Numbered from the stretch's first letter, positions 22,788 to 37,320 are shown. The stretch is 64,000 nucleotides of DNA from Hedera helix (GCA_947179155.2 OX359275.1:5831501-5895500); one strand, 5' to 3'. The notes: a model not told the origin generated them from the sequence alone. Numbers and translations: made by a program.

Positions 22788-23775
22788 GCGGTTGTAATCA
22801 CCACGAAATTATAAATATTATTATTAATGAAAAATGAGAATATTTAAAAATTATTTGTGTACACATATATTTATTTGTTATGTTATTAGCGTTAATAATT
22901 CAATTTAAATTGAATTAACTATGTGATAAATAAAAAATTAAGTAATGATGATAATGAGTTTAATTTATAATTAGTTAAGCTTATGTAATATGCCTTGTGT
23001 GACATACCAGTTAAAATGGATTAATTAATTTCTTTATTAAATTAGTGGTGAGGTGATTAAATGGATCAATGATAATTAATATTTGAGTTAAATATTAATG
23101 TCACATAATCTAATGTGACATGTTCAATGTGTTAGAAAAATTAAGTCTAAAGTGATTAAGGTTGATTATTTTATTATTGAGCCCAATAGGATTAAGTGTG
23201 CATGGCCCAAATTAGATGTAATTTGTGGCCCAATGATGTATTAATTGGAGTGGCCCAATGTGTAATGTAAGGAGCTATGTGGATGGGTGTCATTACATAG
23301 GAAGATGGAGAGTTATGGAGATAATCTATCTTTTTACCTAAACTACTTTTACCAATGGACAATGCCTACAAGAAATGGATAAATACATGTATTTTATATA
23401 TGAATAAGAAGGGTATGTGTACATGAAACTCCCCTATAAATAGGAGCTTCCAAAATATTTTATAATGTTGCTAGAATTTTGGCCAAGTGTTGTATAGAGA
23501 AAATAAGAGAGTTGAGAGAGAAATAGAAAAATCTAAGGAAACTCTTGACAATTTATGGTTCAAGTGTGGTCTAGCAAGAAAGGAGGAAGTGGAGGTTTAC
23601 ATCAAGCTCCTCTCTAAAAGAAAAGTAGCATCAAGAAGGTATAAAAATATTTAACCCTAGTATTTTCTTTTCTATAAAAGAAAAAGGCTTGGTTATGGGA
23701 GGATTTGTGTGTGTGAATCATGGTGGATTTCGATGACATAAGGAGGGATTTGTGAAGGAGATTGTGTGCTTAGAA

Positions 23776-23778
<3 letters not shown>

Positions 23779-23826
<48 letters not shown>
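23779..23826. repeat. (AT)n microsatellite
   Basis: A perfect AT dinucleotide run within the first segment of the split solo LTR. Confidence 0.95.
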
Positions 23827-23831
<5 letters not shown>

Positions 23832-26652
23832 ATGTCAAAATAAACAAGAGTAATGCATATGAGCTTAAACCCTAAGTGTACTAATTAAAAACATGAGATT
23901 TGATTCAAAATAAAATAAAATGTGTAATGCTTTTGCATGATCTAAAAATTGTATGTTATAGATCTATGAAATACGAAACTAATGCAAGTGAAATGAACAA
24001 AAACGGAGTTAAAATGGATTTATGGTGAATTTTCTTGTAAAACATGTTAAATAGAAATCATAGCATGAAGAACCAATAATTTTGGTTAAATAAATATTTT
24101 TAAAAATAATTTTAAAATTAGAATATTGTAGAGTTATAAGTTTGTGAAACAAACAAATCTAATTTGAGCTTATTTGGATATAAAATGAGTAAGTTATGGA
24201 AGATTGAATTAAAAAGGGTAGAAAATCTAAAAGCTAGAAAATGAACTTGAGCATTCTACTCAACAGCTCTGGGGCGCTACTTTTGCTCTACGAAATAGCG
24301 TTTGGGCTCTGGTTCATTTTTTTCAAAAAATCGGAGACAACATCGTAGCGCTGTCGTTTTTATTTAGTTGACCAGCTCAAGTCAACCAAGGTCAAACTAG
24401 CTGGGTCCAACCGGGTTGAACCAATCCGACCCAGAACAAAAAAAATTAAATATATATAATAATAATAAATAAAATAATATTAAGAATTATTTTATTTGTG
24501 AGTTAATTAAAATAATATTAAAAAAATAAAATAATAATTAAAAAATATTTTATTTGTGAGTTAATTAAAATAAACAAATAAAATAATAGTTAAAAATTAT
24601 TTTATTTGTGAGTTAATTAAAATAATATTAAAGATTATTTTAATTAATGTTAATAATTACTTTAAATAATCAAAATATTATTTAATATTATTTTAATTGT
24701 GGATTAATAATGTATGAATAATTAATGTAATATTAAAGAGACTTAAAAACTTAAAATAATATTAAAAATTATTTTAATTGTGTACCAACGAAGTACAATT
24801 AAATTAAACAAATAAAATAATGACTTAAATTATTTGTGGATTAATAAGGTGTGATCAAAGAAAATAATAATTGAATAACGTTAAGTTGTAAACAGATAAA
24901 GTGAGAACACTTTATTTGTAAATAATTAAATGATGATTAAAAATTGTAATAACCACAAATTTCATATCACATTGTAATTAGAATTAAGTATTAATTAACA
25001 ATGAATTTAAATTCTTGTGTTAATTAATTGTGCACTTATGTGATTGAATGATTATATTAATGTATTTGTATATTTATTTAATTATTAAAGAGAAGATAAT
25101 GAATTAATAAAATAATAGATTAAATAATGTAATTTAAAATAAACTAGTTAACCTAGTAGCCTAATTAATTTTAATAATGTAAGTCTAATTGGATTATGAG
25201 TTTAATTAATGGATTTACTAATTAAAGTCCAAGAGAATTAATTTAGAAGTCCATGGAATTATTGAAATAACTAGTCCATGTAATGAGACCATGATTTAAT
25301 TAAACTAGCCCAGTGCTTAATTTAATTTCAAGTATCATGGGTTAGTTAGTGTTAGTGTTAGTTTAATAAAATGAATTAAATGAGCTCAATCAAATTAATA
25401 TGACGAGTCCAATTAAATTAATTCAAGAGTCCAACTTAGAGCCCAACACAAAATCAAAAGGATGGTCAATGTTTATACAAGTTGGTGATTATATATATAT
25501 GTATATATATTACCAACTAAGTCATAAAGAAAAATCAAAAATAGGAGAAAATAGAAGGAGGTGGCCAGCCATGTGAGGGGGGACCCACTTGGAGTGCATT
25601 GCTCCAAGCTTTCTTAAGAAGACCACCCTACATCACTCTTCCCCATTGTATGCTAGCAAGCCTACTTAAGGTGCATTTGATGTGCATACTTACACACATT
25701 ATAAGTATACATTTTCACTAGTTAATTGTGTATTACACTCCTCATTCATTTCATTAGTTCAAGTGTTAGTCATTTAGAGAGAAAAAAAAAACTAAAGAGA
25801 AAAGAGAGAGTTCTCTAGAGAAAACAAAAGTGTTCTTGTGTTCTTGAGAGTTTTGAGAGAAACACTTAAAAATCTTGGTTCTAGCATCTTAGATAGATTA
25901 ATTAGAGTAAAGTTACATGTCATCTAGTCTCATATTATACTTTGGAAGGAAGAGAAGAAGAACATCTAGATTATCAAGTTTTAAAAGTGTTCTATCCTTA
26001 TTTATTTTTACTTCTCTATGGTTAAAAGTTTTTTTAAAAGTATTTGCCATGGTTGGTTGTGGGAGTTTATATGATGTGGAATCATGAAGGGTTTGAAGCT
26101 ATAAGGGAGGAGGATTTGATGGAGAAAATTTGATGAATATATGTCTACTATGTATATATGTTCATGCATGTGTATAAAAAGTTTTTTTTTTATAGTCAAA
26201 ATATATTTTGATGGTCAAAACCTATTTTCAAAACTCTCTAATCTTAAATATATGCTAGAGTGGCAGATCTATGGTTGCATGGGTGTAAAATGAGTTTTTG
26301 TGTGCATTAGTGTCGGAAAAATTGAACAAATGCATGAAATCAACCTTGTCGGAAATGCTTAAACAGAACAGTCCGGTTCCCGGAGTTACTATTCATGTTT
26401 CGTAACTCATAATCTATATCCATAAATTTTTTATGGTAGATCTATGAGATACAAAACTTTTACAAGTGGAACGACTGAAAAATATTAAACGAGCTGTCTG
26501 TGGTGATTTTTCTCGTAAAACAGTTCCTCTCGGTAATTTCGTCAAAACCCTATTGTTTGGATTTTTGTCGAGGCTGTTTTGAACAGTTATCTTATTTTAA
26601 AAATTCTGAAAATTTTATTACTACTAATATATGTTATAAGGAAGCCACTGAC

Positions 26653-26728
26653 TAAAAATGAGCTTATTACGACTTCAGATGAGTGAGTTATAAAAATGAG
26701 CTTATTACGACTTCGGATGAGTGAGTTA
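26653..26728. repeat. 38-bp tandem duplication
   Basis: Two near-identical units containing 'gagcttattacgacttc', differing at one base (agatgag/ggatgag). Confidence 0.9.
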
Positions 26729-27359
26729 TGGCCCGGTAAATATTTTGCAATTTTAAAAAGAAATGGTTATAACTTGAGTTATACAACCTAGAAAATTCTG
26801 AATTTTTTTGTGGAGTCAGTATGTAGCTATATGTAGCTACTGTATAGATTTTGTTACATTCTAGTGTACGGTTAATTTTTGATAAATGTTGAAATGGCCT
26901 ATTTAAAAATAGGAAATGGACTTGGAAAATTACAGAAAAATTATTTTATGAGTGATATATATTCTACTAAAGATATACAGAAGATATAAAAAAATAATAA
27001 GGCAGTTTGGTATTTTTAATAAATACAATTGAGTTAAGAAAGATTGAAGAAATTATTATAAATTTAGTCATAAAATTATGAAATGTAATTTTATGGACTA
27101 TTATTTGTTAAAATAAGTTAATAATGCTAATAAAGGGTAATTTAGTCATTTGTTATATCAATGGCATGATTTGGTTATTAAATTATTTGAATTATAAGAA
27201 TTAAATAATTAAATTAAATTGTTTGAATAGTGTTTGACTATTATTTGAATAAAAGTGATTATTTATTGATATAATAATAAATTGATTTAAAATCTTGAAA
27301 ATTAAGTAATATATCACTTAATCATTGAGTAATGTTAAAATGATTTAATCTTTTGTGAA

Positions 27360-27720
27360 TAGTTGAATATTATTAAATATTATAAAATAAATAAAATATT
27401 ATTAAATGATTAATAATATTAAAATTTTTAAATAAAATATTATTAAATGATTTATAATATTTAAAACTTAATAAAATATTATTAAATGATTAATAATATT
27501 AGAAAATAAATAAAATATTATTAAATAATTAATAATATTAGAAAATAAATAAAATATTATTAAATGGTTAATAATATTAGAAACTTAGTTAAAATATTAG
27601 TAAATGATTAATAATATTAGTAACTCAATAAAATATTATTAAATGGTTAATAATATTATACAAGTGTTAAAGAATATTAAATGGTTAATATCCTTATTAA
27701 GTGATTAAAATATTATCAAA
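27360..27720. repeat. AT-rich tandem array (relative of the 39-bp repeat)
   Basis: About eight irregular units of 'aaaatattattaaatg' followed by 'ttaataatatt'. Each is nearly self-complementary. Confidence 0.75.
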
Positions 27721-30700
27721 GGATGATAATATTTTTAAGGATTCCATGTTAGACTTATGTGATTAAATGTTAGTACTTAAGACGATTTAAGGAAATGTCA
27801 ATGTGGGTTACTAATTGGGAGGTCAACTTTATCAATGTTAGGTCTTTCCAAAGGAAGTAGATAAGTTTACTGTAAGCAGTAATTCGCGAACGAGACAAGT
27901 TTTCTTTATCCAGTCTTGTATTTATTTTATAAGCATGTTGTGTGGGTTAATTATTGAAAATTAATCCACATCAATATTACTATTCGTACTAGGGTGCACT
28001 TAAAGAATTGTTTCATTATTTATCTTTTAAACACTATAGTTCTGTTATTCATGAACTGTTTAAGAAGTAGTCTATGCTAATTGTTTCAGCTAGACATTGC
28101 ATGATTAAATTTAATAAATTGAATATTGTTAAAGCTTATCAAAATCAATAGTTGGTGCAGACTTTTATAGTAAGGCTGAGAAAGAACAACTCTATCAGGG
28201 GATTAATATCTAGAAACCGAACCTGTGCAAGATGTTTAAGTGTTATGCATATGCATATGGGTTGAAGAGGTTGAACCCCTTGGATACCAAAATACTAAGA
28301 GGTTCAGATGAAATTCTAATTTGCCTTTGCTAGTTCTTGGTCCTTAGTGACCCCTTAGCAGTAAATATTCAGTTATTTTTTTTAAATTGGAACTTGATCC
28401 TCTTTTCTTCACATGTGTGATATCTTGACGGAAACCTTAAAAGTTATCTCTTTAAAATCGTGATATATCTTTTATATGATTCTGTTTATTTAAACTTGCT
28501 GAGCAAAATAGTTGTTTACCCTTACTATATCACCTTACTTTTCAGTCAAGCCAGAAAGCTCGAAGAAGAACAAGGGAAAGAATAAAGTTCAAGAATAGTG
28601 TAGCTAAGCATGCTGTTTACTTTGTATTTTGTAATTTTATTATATAAACCCTTTTGAATAATTAAGGTGTATGTTGGTATTATATAAAGGTTAATAGACC
28701 TTGGGACTAGAAGTACCTTTTTAATGAACAATGTATATTTATTTATTCCGCTTTAGATTATAGAATGTGTTTGATGATGTTGTTTCGTGAGCATCACACC
28801 CGAGGTTATGAAACCCGGATTTGGGGGCGTCACAAAAATAATGAAACAAATAGAATAATACTAAATGCTATTTTATTTGTGATGATTAATGAATGAATGA
28901 AATAAAGAAAATGAGAGACAATAATATTTAGATAAATAATTTTGTTTGAGAGTCCTAGTTGTATAGAACTAGTAATTTAGATCAATGAGATTATTATGTG
29001 AGGGTTAATTGAAATTAACCGTTAGATGAATATAAATTGTTTAAAGGATAATGAGTCAAAGTCAAATATAGTCGACGACCCAGGCAAGTATTTTAACTTG
29101 TACTTTATTTTTCGTATAAGTAGAATTAATTGATGTAATAATTTTTATTTTATCTATATTCATGAAGATTAAATTATTAATTCTGAAACTTGATTTAAAT
29201 CATAGATATACTCTTGAATAGTTGCTCGAAGCCTGTTTGCGAATATTAAACATATCAATTGTTCTTAATTGTGTTGAGAAGTACGTTTATATCATTTGTA
29301 TCGACTAGACCAATGATAATATCTGTAACACCCCGAGAATCCTCGTGCTGGCCGCGGGCGAGCCCTGATCGTTAACGAACAACCTTCTCCTTATTAACCA
29401 ACATTATATAACAATATGTTGCTAAAAACTCAATAAATTTAAACTTTTATAATATTCCTTTAAACTTTGTCTCATTCCCTTGAACTCTACCTCAGAATCA
29501 AAATCTTTACATTGCTTTAAAAACTTAGATCATTTATAATATGACATGGTCTATTACAATCATTATGAGTACATAAAACTTATTTGCTGACAATTACAGT
29601 GACATTAAGTCTATCTATTTATAACCATCTTCTCTCATAACTAGGGAACATAATTCATTTGAAAGGTTTTACAATCACATGATACAATTTATGACGACGA
29701 TAGTTTAAATACAAAACAAAAGCATCTAACTATAATCATTAACTACCAGATAACAACATGGTTTAATTGACCACAACATTGTCCTTAATTTTTCTTAAGC
29801 AACAATCATTCTTGATTTCTGGGCGTTACCAGAATTTTCGGATTTCTTCGTCCTCAGCTGAAAGTGTTTGTTTTAAGCAAGAGTGAGCACGACGGCTCAG
29901 CAAGTCTAACAGTTATCACATAACATAGCTCATACATCATGCATGATTAACAATATATCAATGTATGACATTTTATACATGCTTCTCTTTTCGTCAATAT
30001 AGTATTAAAATCATGCTTCACAATTTATATCATTTCATGTTCACATGTAATCATGCTTCATGTTGTTCATATAATCCACACATAATCATATTCATTGATT
30101 ATTCACATAACACCAATAACATCAATATGGCTTCATATAAACAAATTGATATCACATTATAACATAATAATACGCATAGCAACAAGTTCTAAAAAACTTG
30201 CCTGAATTGCTTCTTCACTTACGCTTACACAATTCAATTTACCTCATTTGAAAGGCCTAATATAATTATCTTTCAATTAGTAACACACATAGGGATTCAT
30301 TTATCATTCTCAAATAAATTGACTCGACAACACATACTTTCCTATTTATTAACTCATAAATTATAGGATAATATTATTACCCTTGGATAATATTTTAACT
30401 ACCAACCAGTATTATTATACATTAATAATACCTTATTTAATTACAAACGTTATTAAGTATTGAACAACATCTTAATTGGTTACTAATATTATTAAGATCT
30501 TAATAATATTCACCCAATTACCAATATTCTTAATCATTTAATAATATTTTATACTTGCTATTATCATTAACTATTTAATAAGAATTTACTCCTTTAGTAA
30601 TATTTAAAGACTTAAACAATTAAATATAAATTGTCTAATCACTTTATCATTTTTTTTATTTCTTCACTTTATTTATTTAATATTAATTAAATAAATAAAT

Positions 30701-31849
30701 AATTTAATTAACTTTACTTGTTATTTATCATTACATAAACTGTGACGACCCCAAATCCGGGTTCCTTGAACCTCGAATCTGGTTCAACACTAGTACTACT
30801 TTTTCCTTATTGTTCATGAATTACAACAATATTAAAATTGCTAAATAATCATTTATTTACAATTTTACAACATCTCTTCTATTCCATAATCGAAATCTTT
30901 ATACATTCCTAGTATGTCTCAATATCATACATGATACGACATTCTATTACAATCAATTTGAGTATCTAAGACTCATAATAAATACCAACCAATTCTTATA
31001 CTACACAATCATTTTACCTGTCCAATTCGGACTGATATCTACAATGGTCGTGCTAGACCTTCAATGAATGTAATATGCATTCCTGTTTCTTGATCCTTAT
31101 CAAGACTTCAAATACTTGTACTATCTGAAAATGTTGGTTTAAGCAAGAGTGAGCACGACGGCTCAGCAAGTTTAACAGTTACACATAACACATTACATGC
31201 TTCACATATACTCTGCAATTTATACTTACATCATGTTTTTCATGCATTTCAGTTTATGTCATACTGCTCATGCATCATATATAACATCTAGCAATTCATG
31301 CCTTATATTTATACATAATCTACATGTAATCATACCTCATGCATATCACAATTATCATCAATATCTTTCTATTAAGAATTTAATATCACATCAAAGCATG
31401 TTAAGGCACATAGGAGCAAGTTCTGAAAAACTTGCATGGTCGCTTCTACCATTTACGCTTATTTGCGTCATTTGCTCAACCTACAATTTATGTAACAAAT
31501 TGACACAATCATTAGCTACCAGGACTTTTAATTAGTCTTAACTTAAGACTTTAACTTCAAATTATTAACTCTTAAGATGTCCGTCAAACGAACCCTTAGG
31601 TTCCGGACAAAATCCTAGTCCAAATACAGTTTGGACATATCAGACATGCTTAACCAGCTTACGCTTTCATTATACAATCTTCGTACGACCCACTTTTAAT
31701 AAGTTGTCTAAATTAGTCACAAATGGACTGTTTACATTTGTTTAATTCCATTAAACATTCTTCTTTTACACACTTAATAATTTGGATATTAATAATGTAC
31801 CAAATACCTCAAAATATTATCTACCTTTGATAATATACAACTACGTTTA

Positions 31850-32290
31850 AATATTATTAACCATTTAATAATATTTTAATCACTTATTAATATTATTAAC
31901 CATTTAATAATATTTTAATCACTTCTTAATATTATTAACCATTTAATAATATTTTACTCACTTATTAATATTATTAACCATTTAATAATATTTTACTCAC
32001 TTATTAATATTATTAACCATTTAATAATATTTTAATCACTTCTTAATATTATTAACCATTTAATAATATTTTAGTCACTTATTAATATTATTAACCATTT
32101 AATAATATTTTACTCACTTATTAATATTATTAACCATTTAATAATATTTTAATCACTTATTAATATTATTAACCATTTAATAATATTTTAATCACACATT
32201 AATATTATTAACCATTTAATAATATTTTAATCACAAATTAATATTATTAACCATTTAATAATATTTTAATCACTTACTAATGTCATTAAT
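31850..32290. repeat. 39-bp AT-rich tandem array, left LTR
   Basis: About 11 units of 39 bp containing 'aatattattaaccattt' then 'aataatatt'. Each unit is a near-palindrome (9-bp arms, 8-bp centre). Variation is confined mainly to the 'taatcactta/tactcactta/taatcacttc' joint. Confidence 0.95.
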
Positions 32291-32553
32291 TATTTAATAA
32301 CATTTTTATCATATACAATGTTATTACACATTTAATAACCTTTTAATCTTATAATTAATATTATTCATCATTTAATAATATTTTAATATTGTTTAAACAA
32401 TACCACTAGTTAACCTTTTAATTGTGTTAACTTAAGTCTTTATTTTATACATTTAGATACCATTAAGTCACTAATAAACTTTACATATATGGTTTAGTAT
32501 TGAAACACGCTCATTTTACATGTATTTCAACTTAAATTTTCATTAAAAACTCA

Positions 32554-32597
32554 ACCCGGACCGACCCGACCCGACCCGACCCGACCCGACCCGGACC
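32554..32597. repeat. (CCCGA)n microsatellite, left LTR
   Basis: A run of CCCGA units, about two units longer than the matching run at about 39148-39186 in the right LTR. Confidence 0.9.
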
Positions 32598-32626
32598 ACT
32601 AAAATAGGTCACTGGCAGAATGTTTC

Positions 32627-32661
32627 ACCGCTGCGGCGGTGGTTTTCACTGCTGCGGCGGT
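32627..32661. repeat. GC-rich near-palindrome couplet, left LTR
   Basis: One ACCGCTGCGGCGGT unit and a one-base variant, separated by 'ggtttt', in otherwise AT-rich LTR sequence. Confidence 0.9.
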
Positions 32662-34083
32662 GGTACATAATTTTCGAAACCCTAGTTTGGGGACTGCCCG
32701 ACCCTCCGACGCTCCGACAGCCATAACTTCTTCATTTTAAAAAATTTTGGGGTGATTCTTGAGTCCATTCTCATCAGAATTTCCCCCTCTACAATTTCTC
32801 TTTAGATCACAAATCCAAATTCCGAACGAAACTGGACTAAAAACTGCTCACAAGGACAAAGTGAAAACTAAAATCACTAATCCTTGGTTTTAATTGTTCA
32901 AACTTGAATAAAATAAACTCTACACATCCAAATGACACCAACTTAGTGTTGTTGTCTCTCTAACTTCTTGTTTTACAATATTTCATGGTTTGATCACATT
33001 TTAAAAAGGTTTGACACGAAATTTAAAGATCGAACCCTTAGGGTTTTACCGGTAAATCGCAATATGGAATTTTCTTCCATTTATTTGCATACCACACATA
33101 CCAATACTTGTTTTAAACATACTAAACCATGAATCTACCTATATATCATAGATTTAGACTTCTAGAGCATCAAAATAACTTTTGATCGGTTAAAAATATA
33201 TTTTGACCGATTAAAACTTATATAGACTATAAAAATGAAATAGGTGAAGGTTAGATCACTTTTGAACCTCTTGATCTTGGATGTTCTTCATCACTTGACT
33301 ATGATCTTGGCTTGTGACTCCACCTTGATCATCCTCCAACATTTTTTCATGGTGGATCATCAATCTCACAAAGTAGCTCTTATTTTTCTCTAGAGCTTCT
33401 CTCTCTACAACACTTGAACTAGCTAGCAAATGACTAACCTTTGCTAGCTCTTTCTCTCTTCTCTATATATAGCACTCCCTTAATCACCATCAACTCCTAC
33501 TAATCAACTAACATAGTCAAATTAGTAGTTAATTATGCTTACTATTGGATTGATTGACCACTTGAATGACTAGGTGATTGACTAGGGTTGGTGAACCACT
33601 TTGACATTGTGTACAAGTGAAGCAACCAAGCAAATCAAGCCACCCCCTTGTGGGGACCACTAAATCTCAGCAAAATGGGATTTAATCCCCCATTTTTGCT
33701 TTATTTTTATAGCTTAAATATACATTTATACATCTATATATATATATATACTCATATATATAACCATTGACCAACATTTTGACTTCCTATTGGGCTCCAC
33801 TTTGGACTTAGGAATTAAATAAGTTGGGCTCATTCATTTAATTTGTTTGGGCTCAATTTAATTATTACATTGGGCTAACATTACATACCCTATGGTACAT
33901 TTAATTAAAACAAGCATTGGGCTTGTTCAAATATTACATGGGATACTAGGTAAATTTATTTGACCTAGATTAAAACATCACTTGGACTTATAACATACTC
34001 CAATTAAACTTGCATTACATTAATCTACCGCATTGGGTTGCTAAATTAACTTATTCAAAGTTAATTTTCAAACAGTCTATACC

Positions 34084-34265
34084 ACCGCTGCGGCGGCGGT
34101 TACCACCGCTGCGGCGGTAGTTCTAAGTTTATATTCCAGAAAGTTTCACCGCTGCGGCGGTAAAACCTACCGCTGCGGCGGTAGTTCTATTTTTTATAAT
34201 TCAGAGAGTTTCACCGCTGCGGCAGTGAAACCTACCGCTGCGGCGGTAGTCACCGCCGCGGCGGT
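34084..34265. repeat. Cluster of GC-rich palindromes, left LTR
   Basis: Seven copies of ACCGCTGCGGCGGT or close variants, including the perfect palindrome ACCGCCGCGGCGGT, spaced by 'agttc', 'aaaacct' or AT-rich linkers. The arrangement differs from the same site in the right LTR. Confidence 0.95.
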
Positions 34266-35091
34266 AGTGCTGATTTTAATATACATTAATACAAGTATTT
34301 TGACTTGATTAAATTTAATTCATTAACTACCTTTTAGCATTAACTTGGGTTTATAATATAATTTCCCATACCCATATAGTTATTCCTACATTGGGTTACA
34401 TAATTAACTCATACATGGTTAATTCTCATCATCATATTTACCTAGCAATTAACCAATGTTTGGTTAATGCTCTCTCTCTTGTCTACCAACTAGGGTTATT
34501 CAACTTACCCTACATTAATTAATTCTCTATACTCAATAATATTTCCCCACACTTTGACCAACTTGGACTTTTAAAAGTTTGGGCTACATAGCTTACCTTT
34601 CATTGGGCTCTATTATTTAAATACTCACCTTCATGCAAGTATTCCCATATTGGGCTAACACATATAATCCTTTTGGGCTAGTCCACTAGTAGTAATTAAA
34701 TTACTTGGACTCATAACTAATATAATTAACCTAATTAATTATATTTTACAACATTCCTTCTTACTTTATATTAAAACTAATTACTTTATTAGTTTTGTTG
34801 AGTATTAATTACTCATCTTTTTATTTGGCTAACAAGCACACTTTAGGTATATATATGTATTCATATAATCACCTTCACTTCTCAATTGAATTTATTTCCT
34901 TAATAAATTCTCTACATGCATCATTAAAAATATTCTTACATTTAATTTCTAACAAATCAATTATGTTAAAAAAAAAATGTTTACCCATTTTCTACACATC
35001 TTACTTCTCAAATTCTAGGTTTTAAACATTAACCTTTAATTAAATCCCTTAAGATCTTATATAAAATCTTGAAAATATCTGGGATATTACA

Positions 35092-35103
35092 TTCACCCCT
35101 TCT
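35092..35103 (-). other. Polypurine tract of the LARD
   Basis: On the minus strand AGAAGGGGTGAA directly precedes the 3' LTR start TGTAATATCCC. The same tract follows the right LTR at 41680-41691. Confidence 0.85.
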
Positions 35104-36559
35104 TATAAGAATTTCGTCCCCGAAATTTTATCGTACTCATTTCTACCAATTTTCATCTCTGAGAATATCTCTTTACTCATCAAATTTTATGACCACTCTT
35201 TTCTAGGAAGTTCATACTTTTCACAATTCCAGAACAATGGAATATCTTGCTGAAGAATAAATTGAAAATCAATATCTTATAAAAGAATAAATTGAAAATC
35301 AAAATATTCATTAAAACTTTCATACTATTCTGAGGAGTCACAAAGACTGTGAACATACTGCGAGAATGTTTATCAATCACAAAGACTGAAAACATACCAC
35401 AATGGTTTCGTACGCTAGGTGATCAGCCTATCGTACTCTAGCGCTGTGCACAACGACTTCTCTCGGGGTCGAACTCTTTGGATTTACCAACCCATATCAG
35501 CATGCCACCACTATTGGGCGCCCCCTCGCGGGTTCTTTATTCATGGCTCTGACATATCCCCCATTATGGGGTTGTTCACCTCGGACTTACTACAAAATTC
35601 CGCTCCAGCATAAGTTGGATTGGAAAATAAAACTTGAGTCATTTCTGACCAAAAAGTGTCCAGTCAAAATAAATGACATAGACTCACATCATTGAACTAT
35701 TCGTATATTACGACTCAAAAATCATTTCAGATTAGTTAAAGTAATTAAAATTCATTTATAGGACTTCATGATACCGCACCGTTGCAACAGTGCGTTGAGG
35801 ATTTCGTCTTTTTCATCTTTGCACCATGGCTTTAATGGCGTGTGATGATTTTATAAATACATTTTGATATTTTCAAATCAATTTATCTAGCCGAAACAAT
35901 TAGCATAGACTCTTCTTTAAACGTTTCAAAATACTAAAAATCATTTTGACTTTGTCATATTACATCATACCATAGTGGGCTTAAAAATACATCCAACACT
36001 AGGTTACTCTGCATTGATGACTTCATCGTTTATCATGTCATCACCAGTAACGATGGACTTCTCCACACCTCGTGTTACTGCGACTTAATAATAAAACAAA
36101 AAAATTCATTTATCTTTTCAAAAGCACAACAGTGCGAATTTAGCACGATTTTAAGAATTTCAAAATCTAGCATAGCTAGAAGATTTGGAATATCCTAAAA
36201 CCTCAAAACACCTCAAATTTTTCCTCCACAATCTTTTCCAGCTTAATAACTATATCTAGTATAGCTTTAATCTTGCTACTTAACTCTACCCATACTCACT
36301 GTTCATCAAACTTACCACGTATTTGGGCTCAGGAACTTACCACAATCATATGGTTTGAGGAACTTGTCCTAGTCAGGCCAAAGTCACCCATTCGCTGAGG
36401 GGCTCCACCACATGACTATGAGTCACGAACTTACCATGCGTGTCAGTTCTCAGAACACGAACTTATCTTAACATCCTCTACCTATCCGTTATACACATAA
36501 GAAAAGAATCACCTTCTCAACATACATATAACGAATAGCGCGACACCAGGTTTCAATCG

Positions 36560-36940
36560 ATTAATACTATAGAAAGTTAAGTGGTCGTCAAACCAAACAC
36601 AATCTCCTGCCCATACAAGAAATTGGTCAACTCGGCCACTAATCAATATAGAAAGTCAAGCGGTCGTTAAACCAAGAACAAATACATCAGTTTCCCAACT
36701 GTTCAACACTGTAAGGAAACACATGCCACCAGTGCATATCTTTCTTCTTCGATACACACTAATCGTGCAAGTTTCGCAGCAGCATCTCCCAAATTGGTTC
36801 GCTGACATATCATAGCCCCCGCCCATACAAGGGTTCATTCAACTCAACCCCTATATTAATATAGGAAGCTAAGCGGTTCTAAAACCAAGCATAAACTTCC
36901 CGCCCATACAAGGAATCATACAACTCAGTCACTAATATGA
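36560..36940. repeat. Irregular direct repeats in the LARD internal domain
   Basis: Three to four degenerate copies of a block with 'atatagaaagtcaagcggtc', 'aaaccaag' and 'gcccatacaag' followed by 'caactc'. Spacing is uneven. Confidence 0.65.
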
Positions 36941-37320
36941 GTACTCAATTTAAAAACTCACAAATCTCTAATTTTTCTTACCTGAATACGAATTCTCTCC
37001 ATTCATATTTTAGCACATCTGCCTCATTACGAGTTCATCTCCCTAGATCATTTCATGACCTTATTAGCATTTTCTTTATGCTTCTCAAAATCTTATTATA
37101 AGATATCTTCTATCATTTCTTCGATTTAGGTACAACATGACCTTTTTTTTATTTCTCTTATATCTTCTGAAATCCACTTTTGGATAATCCTCAATATATG
37201 AATTTTCAAAATTCATCTTTTATTACTTAAACTCTAACTGAGTTTATTCTTTTACCATTTTACTTATCTTCTACTACGGTTATAACCTAAGGTACTCTTA
37301 CCTAAGGTTTATAACCTATC

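Larger units (their letters stand above)
24945..28834 (+). mobile_element. Nested solo LTR, 3.89 kb
   Basis: It starts TGTAATAACC and ends GGGGGCGTCACA. The 5-bp TSD aaaat flanks both sides (24940-24944 and 28835-28839). The host LTR sequence is continuous once this is removed. It includes a 38-bp tandem duplication (26653-26728) and an AT array related to the 39-bp repeats (27360-27720). No coding capacity. Confidence 0.85.
30741..35091 (-). repeat. LARD 3' LTR (left)
   Basis: A 4351-bp LTR. Internal landmarks are a 39-bp array, a CCCGA microsatellite, GC-rich palindromes and a short TA tract. A 112-aa ORF at 31197-31535 recurs exactly at 37793-38131 only because the LTR is duplicated; it has no recognised domain. 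Confidence 0.9.

Noticed and set aside
31197..31535. 112-aa ORF repeated exactly at 37793-38131
   Set aside because: It is duplicated with the LTR, has no recognised motif and no conservation beyond that of the LTR itself.
31850..32290. Regular repeats resembling a CRISPR array
   Set aside because: Contiguous AT-rich tandem units without unique spacers, in a plant LTR.
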